From Nannocystis exedens (GTDB lineage Bacteria > Myxococcota_A > Polyangia > Nannocystales > Nannocystaceae): a DNA stretch of 64,000 bases. The position numbers and the translations under genes are program-made. The notes beneath the pieces were generated by a model. That model saw only the letters and a list, made by a program, of their open reading frames with translations. It searched no databases and was not told where the DNA came from. Below are positions 1 through 9,536 of the stretch, one piece after another. The stretch spans positions 2,046,001 to 2,110,000 of the forward strand of contig NZ_NETK01000001.1 of assembly GCF_002343915.1 (NCBI RefSeq), given 5' to 3'. Within the stretch, counting starts at the first letter, position 1. The number at the start of each line of letters is the position of its first letter.

Positions 1-2
1 CC

Positions 3-920
3 GCGGCCCCGCTGGCCGAGCTCGCCGCCGATCCGTGGACGCACCGGCGGACCGCCGGCGAGGCGGCGGTCGACGCCCTGATCGCCGCCGTCGGCCTCGA
101 CGCCGTGCTCGCCGCGCTCGAGGCCGCCGACCTGCCCGCCCTCGCCTTCACCGCCGCCACCCCGGCCCGGCGGCTGCTCGGCGTGCGCCTGCTCGATCGG
201 TCAGGTGGCGACATCGTCCCCGCCCTCGCCGACGCCGACGTCATCGTCGCCCGCCAGGCGCACCTGCTGCTCGTCGGCTCCTCGCGTCCCGACGACGCAT
301 TGTGGGCAGTCGTCGCCGCCCACGGCCCCGCCGCGGCCGCCTGGACCTCCGACGAGTGCCCGCGCGGCCCGGCCGGCGCGTGCATGTGGGCCCTGTGCGT
401 CCTCCACGCCCGCGGGCGCGACATCGGCGACGCCTGGCGTGCGCTCGGCAGCCCGCGGGTGTCGCTCCCCATCGTGCCCGAGGACGTGCGCCGGGCCATC
501 GTCGCCGAGTACGCGCCCGGCCAGCGGCAGACCGATCCGCGCTGGCTGCTCGAGGCGGCGGTCGGCCAGCCGTTCGTCCCGCCCGACGAATCGGCCCTGC
601 TCGCGCAGGCCCACGCGGCCCTCGCCGCCGCCGGCCTCGAGCCCCGGCCGCCGCGCTCCGCCGGCGAATTGCACAATCAAGGCGACGGCACCTATTATGA
701 AATTGCCTTCGCCGGCGGCGCCGTGTCGGTCAGCGCGCTCGGGCCCTTCGTCGCCTTCGAGGACGACGACCGCCGGGCCCGCACCGCCCTCGTCGCGGCC
801 GGCTTCCGCGTCATCGACCCCGCCCTCGCCGGCTGCGAGGTCACCGGCCTCCACGTGTACTTCTTCGGCCGCCGCGACCCGCTGTGCGTCGGCGACCTGC
901 TGTTCTACTGGCAGGATTGA
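3..920 (+). CDS. Hypothetical protein, 5' end outside the window
   Basis: The reading frame is open from the first complete codon of the window (position 3) to TGA at 918-920, so the gene starts upstream and at least 305 residues are visible. GC-rich third positions support coding. I recognise no family. The product is Ala/Leu/Asp-rich without a clear membrane segment, and the C-terminal third has a compact stretch (GDGTYYEIAFAGGAVSV) that looks like a beta sheet. It is convergent with the citrate synthase gene that follows, and a small hairpin lies between the two genes. Function unknown. Confidence 0.7.
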   Translation, partial: AAPLAELAADPWTHRRTAGEAAVDALIAAVGLDAVLAALEAADLPALAFTAATPARRLLGVRLLDRSGGDIVPALADADVIVARQAHLLLVGSSRPDDALWAVVAAHGPAAAAWTSDECPRGPAGACMWALCVLHARGRDIGDAWRALGSPRVSLPIVPEDVRRAIVAEYAPGQRQTDPRWLLEAAVGQPFVPPDESALLAQAHAALAAAGLEPRPPRSAGELHNQGDGTYYEIAFAGGAVSVSALGPFVAFEDDDRRARTALVAAGFRVIDPALAGCEVTGLHVYFFGRRDPLCVGDLLFYWQD

Positions 921-937
921 CGGCGCGGGCGATCAAC

Positions 938-953
938 CTGTCCATTCAGACAG
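938..953. repeat. TGTC/GACA hairpin, 3' of the first gene
   Basis: CTGTC-cattca-GACAG forms a perfect 5-bp stem 18 bases after the stop of the preceding gene and 31 bases from the end of the convergent citrate synthase gene. It belongs to the dispersed TGTCC/GGACA hairpin family of this window. Confidence 0.5.
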
Positions 954-983
954 ACGCACCGCGCAGCAGCCACCGCGATCGAT

Positions 984-2078
984 TCACGCCAGCGGCGCCG
1001 GGCCGACGTAGCGGGACGCCGGGCGGATGAGCCGCCCCGTCGCGCGCTGCTCGGCCACGTGGGCGCACCAGCCGACCACGCGACCGGCGGCGAACGTCGG
1101 CGAGAACGCGGCGCGGTCGAGGCCGACCGCGTCGAGCAGCACCGCGGTGTAGAACTCGACGTTCGCGGCCAGCGGGCGGTCGGGGTACTTCGCGCGCAGG
1201 GCCCCCTCGGCCGCGCGCTCGACCGCGCGGGCCAGCGCCAGGCGGCCGTTCGCCACCCCCGCTTGCTCGAGCCGCGCCAGCGCGGCCTCGAGGACCGCCG
1301 CTCGCGGATCGCGGACCCGGTAGATCCGGTGGCCCATCCCCATGATTCGCCGGCCTGCCGCCAGCTCGGCCTCGATCCACGGCGCGGCGCGAGCCGGCTC
1401 CCCGATCGCGTCGAGCATGTCGAGCACCGGCCCCGGCGCGCCGCCGTGGAGCGGCCCCTTGAGCGCGCCGATCCCCGCCACGATCGCCGAGACCGGGTCG
1501 GATCCGGTCGACGCCACCACGCGGGCGGCGAAGGTCGACGCGTTCATCCCGTGGTCGACCACCGTGACGAGGTAGGCCTCCAGGGCGGCCACGCGGGCCG
1601 GATCGGGCACCTCGCCGGTGAGCATGCGCAGGTAGTCGGCGGCGTGCGACAGGCTCGGGTCGGGCGCGAGCGGCCTGCCGCCGGCGCGCGCCCGGGCCCA
1701 CGCGGCGGCGTACACCGCCACCGCGCCGGTCAGCCGCGCCGGCGCGTCGAAGCCGTCGTGCGCCGTCAGCCGGGCCGTCGCCGCCCGCAGCGCGTCCATG
1801 CCGTCGGCGTGGCGCGCCAGCTCGCCCTCGGCCAGCTGCGCGAACGCCCGCACCCGGCCCTCGGCCAGCACCGCGCGCGTCGCCTCGGCCGCGTCGCCCT
1901 GCGGCAGCGCGCCGGTCCACAGCAGCGCCGCGACCGCCTCGAACGAGGTCGCGCCGGCCAGCCGCTCGATGTCGTGGCCCGCCACCACCAGCCGTCCGCG
2001 CTCGCCGTCGACCTCGCTGAGCCGCGTGTCCGCCACCACCACGCCGTCCAGCCCGCTCCTCGTCACCATCGTATCCAT
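984..2078 (-). CDS. Citrate synthase / 2-methylcitrate synthase
   Basis: This 364-residue citrate synthase family enzyme condenses an acyl-CoA with oxaloacetate. Active-site signatures are visible in order: VVDHGMNASTF (a catalytic His), LKGPLHGGAPG, the MGMGHRIYRVRDPRA loop and the C-terminal AGRVVGWCAHVAEQ block. Length is close to the short bacterial type. The start at 2078 is chosen because an AGGAGG ribosome-binding site lies 6 bases upstream (2085-2090 on the complement); a second in-frame ATG lies three codons downstream. It is divergent from a paralogue with an N-terminal DNA-binding domain, and their shared upstream region holds direct repeats. Citrate versus 2-methylcitrate specificity cannot be decided from sequence alone. 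Confidence 0.93.
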   Translation of the reverse strand: MDTMVTRSGLDGVVVADTRLSEVDGERGRLVVAGHDIERLAGATSFEAVAALLWTGALPQGDAAEATRAVLAEGRVRAFAQLAEGELARHADGMDALRAATARLTAHDGFDAPARLTGAVAVYAAAWARARAGGRPLAPDPSLSHAADYLRMLTGEVPDPARVAALEAYLVTVVDHGMNASTFAARVVASTGSDPVSAIVAGIGALKGPLHGGAPGPVLDMLDAIGEPARAAPWIEAELAAGRRIMGMGHRIYRVRDPRAAVLEAALARLEQAGVANGRLALARAVERAAEGALRAKYPDRPLAANVEFYTAVLLDAVGLDRAAFSPTFAAGRVVGWCAHVAEQRATGRLIRPASRYVGPAPLA

Positions 2079-2116
2079 GGAGTGCCTCCTGGCGAGCAGC
2101 TTGGGCCGGCGGCGGA

Positions 2117-2220
2117 CGTTGATCAACGTTGATTCGACAATCCACCATTCGCGCGAATCCACCGCTTGCGATCGCGACCGACGACCGCGCCGCGTGGGTC
2201 CACGTTGATTCGACAATCCA
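2117..2220. promoter_or_regulatory. Palindrome and 19-bp direct repeats between divergent citrate synthase genes
   Basis: CGTTGATCAACG is a perfect 12-bp palindrome at 2117-2128. It overlaps the first copy of ACGTTGATTCGACAATCCA (2126-2144); an identical second copy lies at 2202-2220, 76 bp away. Each copy contains TTGATTCGACAA, itself an imperfect inverted repeat. One copy lies near each gene, as expected for operators or paired promoters. The HTH-citrate synthase encoded alongside is the obvious candidate ligand, by inference. Confidence 0.5.
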
Positions 2221-2249
2221 TCATCGATTTGACATCCTCGCTCGAGGGC

Positions 2250-3499
2250 ATGGCCGACGACCGCGACGACGCCAGCGCGAGCTACCTGAGCGGAAAGGAG
2301 GCCGCGGCGCTGCTCGGGGTCAAGCGCGAGACGCTGTACGCCTACGCCAGCCGCGGCCTCTTGCGCAGCGAGCCGGGGGGAGCCGGCCGGCAGCGCCGCT
2401 ACAGCCGCGAGGACCTCGAGCGGCTCAAGGCCCGCAGCGACGCGCGCTCGGGCCACGGCCCGGTGGCCGCCGGCGCGCTGCGCTGGGGCGAGCCGGTGCT
2501 CGAGTCGGCGCTCACGGCGATCGACGCCGGCGGCCCGCGCTACCGCGGCCGCCCTGCCGTCGAGCTGGCGGGGGCGAGCGCGTTCGAGGCCGTCGCCGAG
2601 TTGCTGTGGTCCGGCGCGTTGCCCGAGCAACCCCCGCGGTGGCCGGCCCCGGGCCTCGGGCTGCGCCTCGCCTCGCTCACCGCCCTGTTGCCCGACGGCG
2701 CCCCCCGCTCGTCGCCCTCGCGCTCGCCGTGCCGGCGCTCGCCGCCGCCGACCCCGATCGCTTCAACCCGGCGCCCGGCCCCGAGCTCGTCCGCGCCCGC
2801 GCGCTGCTCGTGCGCATGGCGGCGCTCGCCGGGGCGGGCATCGCCGTCGATCACGTCCGCCCCGCGCTCGCCAAGGCCGACGTCGCCGGCGCCCTGCTGG
2901 TCTCGCTCGGCGCCCCCGCTGGCGCCCGCGCGCGCGGGGTGATGGACCGCGCGCTGGTCCTCTCCGCCGACCACGAGCTCAACGCCTCGGCCTTCGCCGT
3001 GCGCGTGGCCGCCTCCGCCGGCGCCGACCTGTACGCCTGCGTCTCGGCCGGCCTGGCCACGCTCTCGGGCCCGCGCCACGGCGGCATGGCCGAGCGCGTC
3101 GAGGCGCTCGTCACCGAGGTCGGCAAGCCCGAGCGCGCGCGCGCGGTCGTGCAGGAGCGAGCCCGCCGCGGCGAGGAGGTCCCCGGCTTCGGCCACCCGC
3201 TCTACCCCGACGGAGACCCACGCGCCGCCGCCTTGCTGGCCGCCGCCGCCGAGCACGCCCCGCGCAACCCGAAGGTCCGCACGCTGCTGGCGATCGTCGA
3301 CGCCATGCGCGACGCCGGCCGCGAGCCGCCCAACTTCGACGTCGGCCTCGTCGCTCTCGGCGCCGCGCTCGGCCTGCCCCCGCGCACCACCGTCGCCATC
3401 TTCGCCGTCGGCCGCGCCGCCGGCTGGCTGGCCCACGCCTTCGAACAGCGCGCCGCCGGCTTCCTCCTGCGCCCGCGCGCCCGCTACGTCGGCCCGTGA
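2250..3499 (+). CDS. HTH domain-citrate synthase fusion, with apparent frameshift near 2701-2706
   Basis: The N-terminus (about residues 12-58) is a MerR/excisionase-type helix-turn-helix: YLSGKEAAALLGVKRETLYA, then RYSREDLERLKA. A citrate synthase domain follows. The domain starts in the frame of the ATG at 2250, but after the run of six C at about 2701-2706 the homologous protein continues in another frame (ALAVPALAAADPDRFNP), through SADHELNASAFAVRV, LSGPRHGGM, VPGFGHPLYPDGDPRA and NFDVGLVAL, to the stop at 3499. One added base in the C tract would restore a protein of about 416 residues. All catalytic blocks are retained. It could be an assembly error, a recent null mutation or slippage. 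Citrate synthase family proteins with an N-terminal HTH are known next to ordinary citrate synthases. Confidence 0.8.
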
Positions 3500-3540
3500 G
3501 CGGCAGCTCGCCGCGGCCGGGCTCGACGCAGAGCGCGTTC

Positions 3541-3570
3541 ATCCTCCATTCCCCGGTCGCGACGGAGGAT
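3541..3570. terminator. Possible hairpin between convergent genes
   Basis: ATCCTCC at 3541-3547 pairs perfectly with GGAGGAT at 3564-3570 across a 16-base loop. It lies in the 141-bp space between the HTH-citrate synthase and the convergent kinase gene. There is no T-tract, so a terminator role is tentative. Confidence 0.3.
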
Positions 3571-3640
3571 CGGTTCGCGGCCACGAGGCTTGCATCCATG
3601 GCGAATGGGTGGAGCGAGTGACCGCCGGACCGTCGGCGAT

Positions 3641-5314
3641 TCACCGGTTGGCGAGCGCGTCCGCGACCACGCGGGCCATCGCGGCGATGTCGAACGGCTT
3701 GCTCAAGAAGTGCCGGGTATCGATCAGCCGCTCGACCTCCTGCATGTCGGCGTAGCCGCTGGCGACCACCACCGGCATCCTCGCGCCGCGGGCCCGGGCG
3801 GCCAGGATGAACTCGGCGCCGTTCATGCCGGGCATCGCGTAATCGACGAACAGCAGATCCGGCGCGGCCTGGACGACGCACTGGAGGCCCTCCTCGGCGC
3901 TGGCGACCGCGCGGACGCCGTAGCCGAGCGACTGCAGGCCCTCGACCACGGCGCGCCGGACCTCCTCGTCGTCCTCGACCACCAGGATGTGGAAGCGTCG
4001 CGCCGGCCGGGCCGAACCCGGCGGCGCCTCGGGGTGAGCCTCGTCCTCGTCGGGCTTGCCTTGCAGGGGCAGCAAGATCTCCACCGTCGTCCCGACCCCG
4101 GGCGTGCTGAAGACCCGCGCCGTGCCGCCGGACTGCTTGGCGAAACCATAGACCTGCGAAAGTCCCAGGCCGGTGCCCTTGCCGACCGGCTTGGTGGTGA
4201 AGAACGGCTCGAAGATCTTGCCGAGCAGGTCCGCCGGGATGCCGACGCCGTCGTCGCGCACCGAGATCACCACGTACTCGCCGCCCGGCAGCTCGGTGCC
4301 CTCGCCGCTGCCCGCCGCCGCATGCACGTGAAGGCGGCCGCCCCCGGGCATCGCGTCCCTCGCGTTCATGCTCAGGTTGAGCACGGCCATTTCGAGCTGA
4401 TTGGCGTCGACGAACGCGTGCAGCTCCTCGGGGCCGGTCGTCAACTCGAGCGTGATGCTGGCGCCGAGCGCGACGGCCAGCAGGTCGCGCATCTCGTGCA
4501 AGACGGCGCGGATGTCGTTGATCCGCGGCATCATGGACCGCCGGCGTGCGAACGCCAGCAACTGCCCGGTCAGGCGCGCGCCGCGGCTCACCGCGTCCTT
4601 GGCCCGCTGGGTGGTGGCGTGGATGTTCTCGTCCTCGGTCAGCAGATCGACGAGGTCGAGGTTCATGTTCACCACGTGCAGCAAGTTGTTGAAGTCGTGG
4701 GCGATGCCGCCGGTGAGCTGCCCGAGCGCCTCCATCTTCTGCGACTGGGCCAGCGCGAGCTGGGCCCGCTCGCGCTCGGCGATCTCGGCCGTCAAGCGGT
4801 CGTTGGCGCTGGCGAGCGCCGCGGTGCGCTGGGCGATCCGCGTCTCGAGCAGCGCGTTGGCCTGGTCGACCTCCGCCCTGGCCGCGGCCAGCTCGCTCCA
4901 GTGGGAGCGCATCGCGTACTGCCGCTGGCGCGCGCGCACGGCCGACTTGGTCGCGCTCGCCAGCGTCTCGGCGCTGAGCGGCCGCTCGAGCAGGACGAGG
5001 TTGCCGAGCTCGCGCAGGGCCGCCGAGACGTCGACCGAGCGCCGCCGGGGGTGGCGCATCGCCAGGACGATGAACGGAAAGTCGGACCACGCCGGCTGCC
5101 GCGCCAGCCAGTCGCGCAGGCTCGCCCGCGACTCCCCGGCCAGGATTTCCTCGGTGAAGATGGCGCACGCGGCCCCCTCGTCGAGCCGGGTCAGCAGCGC
5201 ACCCAGGTCCGCGCAGGTCACGGCCTCGAGCTGCACCGACCGTAGCACCCCCGCCACGACCTCGGCGTCGCGCCCGCGCGGCGTGTAGATCAGGACCCGC
5301 TGCTCCACGCTCAT
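3641..5314 (-). CDS. Hybrid sensor histidine kinase with C-terminal receiver
   Basis: A 557-residue soluble kinase. Residues 1-125 form a degenerate receiver-like domain (AIFTEEIL replaces the phospho-acceptor strand). A coiled coil spans about 140-195. The HisKA motif is [11 protein letters not shown] with the phosphorylated His at 206. The ATPase domain has the N-box [11 protein letters not shown] (313-323), DDGVGIP and [13 protein letters not shown] full receiver follows from 441, with acidic pair EDD, phospho-acceptor Asp491 ([10 protein letters not shown]) and Lys539. No membrane segment is present, so it senses cytoplasmic cues or partner proteins. The ATG overlaps the stop of the upstream KaiC-like gene as ATGA (5311-5314), which indicates translational coupling. 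A KaiC-like ATPase signalling through this kinase is inferred from the pairing. Confidence 0.93.
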   Translation of the reverse strand: MSVEQRVLIYTPRGRDAEVVAGVLRSVQLEAVTCADLGALLTRLDEGAACAIFTEEILAGESRASLRDWLARQPAWSDFPFIVLAMRHPRRRSVDVSAALRELGNLVLLERPLSAETLASATKSAVRARQRQYAMRSHWSELAAARAEVDQANALLETRIAQRTAALASANDRLTAEIAERERAQLALAQSQKMEALGQLTGGIAHDFNNLLHVVNMNLDLVDLLTEDENIHATTQRAKDAVSRGARLTGQLLAFARRRSMMPRINDIRAVLHEMRDLLAVALGASITLELTTGPEELHAFVDANQLEMAVLNLSMNARDAMPGGGRLHVHAAAGSGEGTELPGGEYVVISVRDDGVGIPADLLGKIFEPFFTTKPVGKGTGLGLSQVYGFAKQSGGTARVFSTPGVGTTVEILLPLQGKPDEDEAHPEAPPGSARPARRFHILVVEDDEEVRRAVVEGLQSLGYGVRAVASAEEGLQCVVQAAPDLLFVDYAMPGMNGAEFILAARARGARMPVVVASGYADMQEVERLIDTRHFLSKPFDIAAMARVVADALANR

Positions 5315-6825
5315 GCCTCGGACGCGGGGGCGTCGTCGCCGTCCGACAGCAACGGGCGCACCCCGTCGTAGTGCGGGATGCCGCTCAGCACGCCGTGAAA
5401 GTCGAGCAGCACGTCGCCCACCTCGACGCCGCGCTCGGTCAGGCGAAACTCGCGGATCGTCGACTCGTGCGCGTTGGTGCGGCTCTTCGTGACCGACAGC
5501 GCCTTCAGCAAGCGCCCGCGCGCCTCGAAGTAGCGGAACAGCAGCAGCGAATCGCTGAGGTAGCTCAGGTCGACGTCCGAGCGGCCCTCGCCCAGCAGGC
5601 CGTGCTGGCCCAAGATCAGGATCGTGATGACCCCTTGCTGACTGAGGTAGGCGAGCAGCTCGTGCATCTGCAACACCAGGAACCGGCTGCCCGGCATCGC
5701 GTGCAGGTAGGCGTTGAGGCTGTCGATGACCACCACCTTCACGCCCGCCTCCACGGCCCTGCGCGCCCGGTGGGCGAACTCTCCCGCCGACATCTCCGCC
5801 GGGTCGAGCTGCCGCAGCTCGAGCGTCCCGGCCTCGGCGTACTCCCGGACGTCGATGCCCAGCGCCGCCGCCCGCTGCAGCATGATCGAGAGGCTCTCGT
5901 CGAAGAGATAGAAGGCGCACCGCTCGCCGCGGCGGAGCGCCGCCTCGACGCAGGAGAGGGCGGTCGTGGTCTTGCCGGCGCCGGACGGCCCGCTGAACAG
6001 GACGCTCGTGCCGCGTACGAGGCCGCCGCCGAGGATGCTGTCGAGCGCCGCGTTGCCGGTCGAGACGAGGGCGTGCTCGACCGGGACGCGGTGCTCCGCC
6101 GCCACGAGCCGCGGATAGACCTCGATGCCGCCGGTGCGGATCTCGAAGTCGTGGTCGCCGCTGCGATACTTGAGGCCGCGCATCTTGCTCACCCGCAGGT
6201 GCCGCCGCGCGGGCCCGTACTGATGGGCCTGCTGCTCGAGGCACAGGACCCCGTGAGCGATGCTGTGCAGCTGCAGGTCCTGGTGCGCCGTCGTGCGATC
6301 GTCCAGCATCATGACCGTGCACTCGCGGCGGGCGAAGTAGTGCTTGAGCGCGAGGATCTGCCGGCGATAGCGGAGCGGATCCTGGGCCAGCATCCGCATC
6401 TCGGAGAGGCTGTCGAACACGACCCGCGCCGGCCTCTCGCGCTCGAGCGCCCTTATCACGGCGTCGACGGTCTCCCCGAGCTCGACCTCGGAGGGGTGGA
6501 GGATCGATTGCTCGGCGGCGGCGCTCAGATCGGTGGGGGACAGCAGCTCGAACACCCGGATGCCGTCCAGCGACCACCCGTGCGACGCGGCCACGACCGC
6601 GAGCTCGTCGCGCGTCTCGGACAGGGTGATATAAAGCCCGGCCTCGCCCCGGTCCCGGCCGGCGAGCAGGAACTGCAGGCCGAAGGTGGTCTTTCCCGTG
6701 CCGGGCGACCCCTCGAAGAGGTACAGGTGGCCGATCGGGAGGCCCCCGCCGAGGATGTCGTCGAGGCCGGAGATTCCGGTCGGCGCGCGCGGTTGCGAGA
6801 AGGGCATGGGGACAGCTCGGGTCAT
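5311..6825 (-). CDS. KaiC-like tandem RecA-type ATPase
   Basis: 504 residues with two KaiC-type ATPase modules. Walker A motifs are GSPGTGKTT at 39-47 and GPSGAGKTT at 279-287, each preceded by the family phrase LDDILGGGLP or LDSILGGGLV. Walker B-like segments are ARVVFDSL and KVVVIDSLNAYL. Length matches cyanobacterial KaiC, but no kaiA or kaiB gene is adjacent, so a clock role should not be assumed; outside cyanobacteria such proteins usually accompany histidine kinases. ATG 6825 is preferred because the protein then starts just before the family motif. ATG 6807 is also possible, as no strong ribosome-binding site is seen. It is coupled by a 4-base overlap to the hybrid kinase. Confidence 0.92.
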   Translation of the reverse strand: MTRAVPMPFSQPRAPTGISGLDDILGGGLPIGHLYLFEGSPGTGKTTFGLQFLLAGRDRGEAGLYITLSETRDELAVVAASHGWSLDGIRVFELLSPTDLSAAAEQSILHPSEVELGETVDAVIRALERERPARVVFDSLSEMRMLAQDPLRYRRQILALKHYFARRECTVMMLDDRTTAHQDLQLHSIAHGVLCLEQQAHQYGPARRHLRVSKMRGLKYRSGDHDFEIRTGGIEVYPRLVAAEHRVPVEHALVSTGNAALDSILGGGLVRGTSVLFSGPSGAGKTTTALSCVEAALRRGERCAFYLFDESLSIMLQRAAALGIDVREYAEAGTLELRQLDPAEMSAGEFAHRARRAVEAGVKVVVIDSLNAYLHAMPGSRFLVLQMHELLAYLSQQGVITILILGQHGLLGEGRSDVDLSYLSDSLLLFRYFEARGRLLKALSVTKSRTNAHESTIREFRLTERGVEVGDVLLDFHGVLSGIPHYDGVRPLLSDGDDAPASEA

Positions 6826-7256
6826 GAGGAGGAATGGGTCTTGTCCGCTGTATGGACGCCATCGGCGCAGCGAGCAAGAGTCTGACCGCGATCCACCCGG
6901 GAGGATGTGAACGGACGTCCTGCGGATCCCCGGGTCGACGACGATGGATGAGAAATTGCATGCCCGAGCGCCGGTCGCGGACATCGCGCTCTCCCGACCT
7001 CCCCATGAGATTCGGGCGAGCGCGGGCCCGCGAAATTCAGGCCCCGGGTCGCGCTCGTTCATCGGACGATGCGCGGGCGACGAACGCGGCCGAGGCCCTG
7101 CGTCCGGCGAGCGACGCGCCTGAGCCAAAGGACAGGTCGGGCTCGACGCCGCGGCGTCCTCGGTTCGGGTCAGCCACGGCAGCCGTCACGCCTGCGACGC
7201 GACGCAGCGCCGGCCGTCCGTCGCGCAGGCAGACGCGTCAGCGGCGGGCCCGCCGT
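6826..7256. other. Intergenic region upstream of the KaiC-like gene
   Basis: About 430 bp with no supportable gene on either strand. It must hold the promoter of the KaiC-like/kinase pair and the 3' end of the S37 peptidase transcript. No clear promoter or terminator was seen. Confidence 0.5.
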
Positions 7257-8756
7257 TCACAAGGGCCGGCGCAGCGGCGCCGGGTCGCGCGCCGCCTCCG
7301 TCCGCGTCCTCGCTCCCGTCCAGCGCTCCAGCACCTGCAGCGCGAGCGCGCGGTCGGCCGGTGACAGATCGACGATCTCCGCCCCGTGGTTGCCCGCAGG
7401 CGCCACCAGCACGTACGCGTCCTCGGCCGCGCCGAGCTCGACCCGCGCGGCCGACCACGGGTCGTTCTCCCCGTAGATGAACATCATCGCCTCGCCGTCG
7501 GTGGCCAGCCAATCGGCGACGTCGAGCATCGGCGACGGGTCGAACGCCGGCGCGTGCTCGGCCCCGCCGGCGACGTAGATCGCGGGCGCGTCGACCCCGG
7601 GGTGGAGCAGCAGGTCCTCGACCCCCGATTCGTCCATCGCCGGGTACCCGAGCTCCGTCGCCGCTTGCCAGAAGTACGGCTCATCATGCAGCAGCTCGTC
7701 GTCCGACCAGCCCGAGGGCGGATTGACGTTGTCGAGGAATGCCCACACCTGCACGTCCGTCGCGCTCGCCGTCGGCACCACGTCGCACACGCCCGCGCCG
7801 AGGTACTGCCAGAAGACGAACGGCAGCTCGACCACCGCGCGTTCGAGCGCCAGATCGAGCCCGAGGAGCTCGTACCCCAGCCCGTCGTCGGCCGCCTGTT
7901 CCATCATCTCGGCGAGCATCGCCGGCCGGCGCAGCAGCATCTCGCGCTGCGCGTCCTGCAGCGCCTGCCGACAGCCCGGCTCGCCGACCTGGGCCACGAA
8001 CTCGACGTAGCGCGGGTCGGCCGTCCCGTGGGACAGAGGCGCCACGTACGCGACGGTCCCGGCGACGTCGTCCGGATAGAAGCGGCGATGGTACAGCGCC
8101 GCCATCCCGCCCTTGCTGACCCCCGTCGACACCCAGCGCCCGCCGTAGATCGGCTGCAGCGCGGCCGCGATCCGGTGGTGGTCGGCCGCCGCCTGCTCGA
8201 TCGTCAACGTCTCCCAGTCGGCCGGGTCGGGGCGCGAGGGCGTGAAGAAGCGGTGCTCGATCGTGAGCTGATTGCCCGCGACGAACTGCGCGACCTCCCC
8301 CGGCGAAGCCGCCTGGACGCTGATGTCGTAGCCCGCCGTCACCATCACCATCGGCGCGCTCGCGTCGCGGTGCAGCAGCGTCATCCGCTGCCCGAACCGG
8401 GCCCCGCCCGCGGCCGCGTGATCGGCCGGCTGGTGATAGAGCAGCCGGAAGAAGCGGTAGCCCTCGATCGACGCCGGCGCCTCCTCGACCTCGAGCCCGT
8501 CGATCGCCTGCAACCGCTCGAGGATGTCGGCCTCCGCGCCGGTCGTCGGCGACGCCTCGCTCGTCTCGACCGTCGCCGCCGTCGCCGACGCCTCGCTCGT
8601 CTCGACCGTCGTCGTCGTCGCATCGCCGGCACCGGAGGTCGTCGTCGACGTGCCGGTCGTCGACGCGTCCTCCGTCGTGCTCTCCGCCTCGACCTCGCCG
8701 CACGCCCCCATCACCAGCGCGACGAAGACCACCCCGGAGACGCGAACCGCGGACAT
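7257..8756 (-). CDS. S37-family (PS-10 type) serine peptidase lipoprotein
   Basis: 499 residues. The N-terminus is a lipoprotein signal (hydrophobic run, then VMGAC with Cys19) followed by a Ser/Thr/Glu-rich tether to about residue 75. The catalytic domain matches the Streptomyces PS-10/tripeptidyl-aminopeptidase-like family S37, an alpha/beta hydrolase. It has the nucleophile elbow STGVSKGGM (Ser214) followed by ALYHRRFYPDDVAGTVAYVA, acid YGENDPWSA and base His in PAGNHGAEI. All three catalytic residues are present, so it is probably an active exopeptidase displayed on the cell envelope. TAGACT lies 7 bases before the ATG, suggesting a leaderless transcript. It is not in an operon with its neighbours. 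Confidence 0.9.
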   Translation of the reverse strand: MSAVRVSGVVFVALVMGACGEVEAESTTEDASTTGTSTTTSGAGDATTTTVETSEASATAATVETSEASPTTGAEADILERLQAIDGLEVEEAPASIEGYRFFRLLYHQPADHAAAGGARFGQRMTLLHRDASAPMVMVTAGYDISVQAASPGEVAQFVAGNQLTIEHRFFTPSRPDPADWETLTIEQAAADHHRIAAALQPIYGGRWVSTGVSKGGMAALYHRRFYPDDVAGTVAYVAPLSHGTADPRYVEFVAQVGEPGCRQALQDAQREMLLRRPAMLAEMMEQAADDGLGYELLGLDLALERAVVELPFVFWQYLGAGVCDVVPTASATDVQVWAFLDNVNPPSGWSDDELLHDEPYFWQAATELGYPAMDESGVEDLLLHPGVDAPAIYVAGGAEHAPAFDPSPMLDVADWLATDGEAMMFIYGENDPWSAARVELGAAEDAYVLVAPAGNHGAEIVDLSPADRALALQVLERWTGARTRTEAARDPAPLRRPL

Positions 8757-8763
8757 CGACGCC

Positions 8764-8769
8764 AGTCTA
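8764..8769 (-). promoter_or_regulatory. Candidate -10 box of a leaderless promoter (S37 peptidase)
   Basis: TAGACT on the minus strand, separated by 7 bases (8757-8763) from the ATG of the peptidase gene. No ribosome-binding site fits in that space. Confidence 0.4.
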
Positions 8770-9536
8770 CCGTCCGCGTGGCCCGCCGTCAGCCGTCGAT
8801 GCCCCGCCGCCGGGGAGACCTCCCGGACCGAGGCTCGCCGCTCCCTCGAGCCGAGCCTCGTGCGGTTGCCCGTGGTCTCCGGAGCGACTCCATCCGCCCC
8901 GGAGGAGCGCCGACGAGCCTCCGAGCGAGGGCGAACGCGCAGGCCGCCTGTCCGCCGCATGGCGGAGGTGTGGCCTTGAGCGCATGGCGTCGAATCATCA
9001 GACCAGCGAGTGATTCCACCGGCGAAATTCCACCCAGCGGCAGAGTCGTCACCGCAGTCGCTCGAGCGGCGGGACGGTCGTTCGGCGTGGCGTATGCGAC
9101 GCATGAATCATCACAGCATTTACGCGAGGCGCGGTCGACTTCTCCTCGACGCATCGATGTATATATAAAGATGGCCCCGTGCGCGTCGCGGCCCCCATCA
9201 GGCGCATCCCGACCGAGCATTCCCTGCGCGGCCCGCGACCGATGGCCCGGTCAGGACCGGGTATACCGGACAGTCCGCCGGGTCACGTCCGCGCCGGTGT
9301 CACGCCCGCGAGGGATCCGACTCGCCCCGCGCCGACGCCGATCGGGGCCCGCAATGGAGGGACCCCCGCGCGCGCGGGAGCAGGCGCCACGTTCACCCTC
9401 GGCAGGGAGGCCCGGCCTCGCGCAGCAGCCCCGGGCGCCTCCGCCAGGCCTCGGACCTGTCGCAGGGCTCCTCGCCGCCGCCCCGGCGGCGATCGAGACC
9501 TCCCCTCGCTTGCGGCCGTTGCCACGGCATGGGAGG
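8770..9536. other. Intergenic region with an AT-rich element
   Basis: About 770 bp without a convincing gene. The only strong compositional feature is ATGTATATATAAAG at 9157-9170, a stretch that stands out in this GC-rich background and resembles a promoter -10 region. If it is a promoter for the sigma gene at 9537 the leader would be about 370 bases. Confidence 0.4.

Noticed and set aside
5311..6825. Assignment as a circadian clock gene kaiC
   Set aside because: Only the KaiC-type ATPase architecture is seen. No kaiA or kaiB is adjacent, so only KaiC-like is claimed.
9157..9170. ATGTATATATAAAG as a strong promoter
   Set aside because: It is far from the next start (about 370 bp) and no -35 element is clear, so it is recorded only as an AT-rich element.
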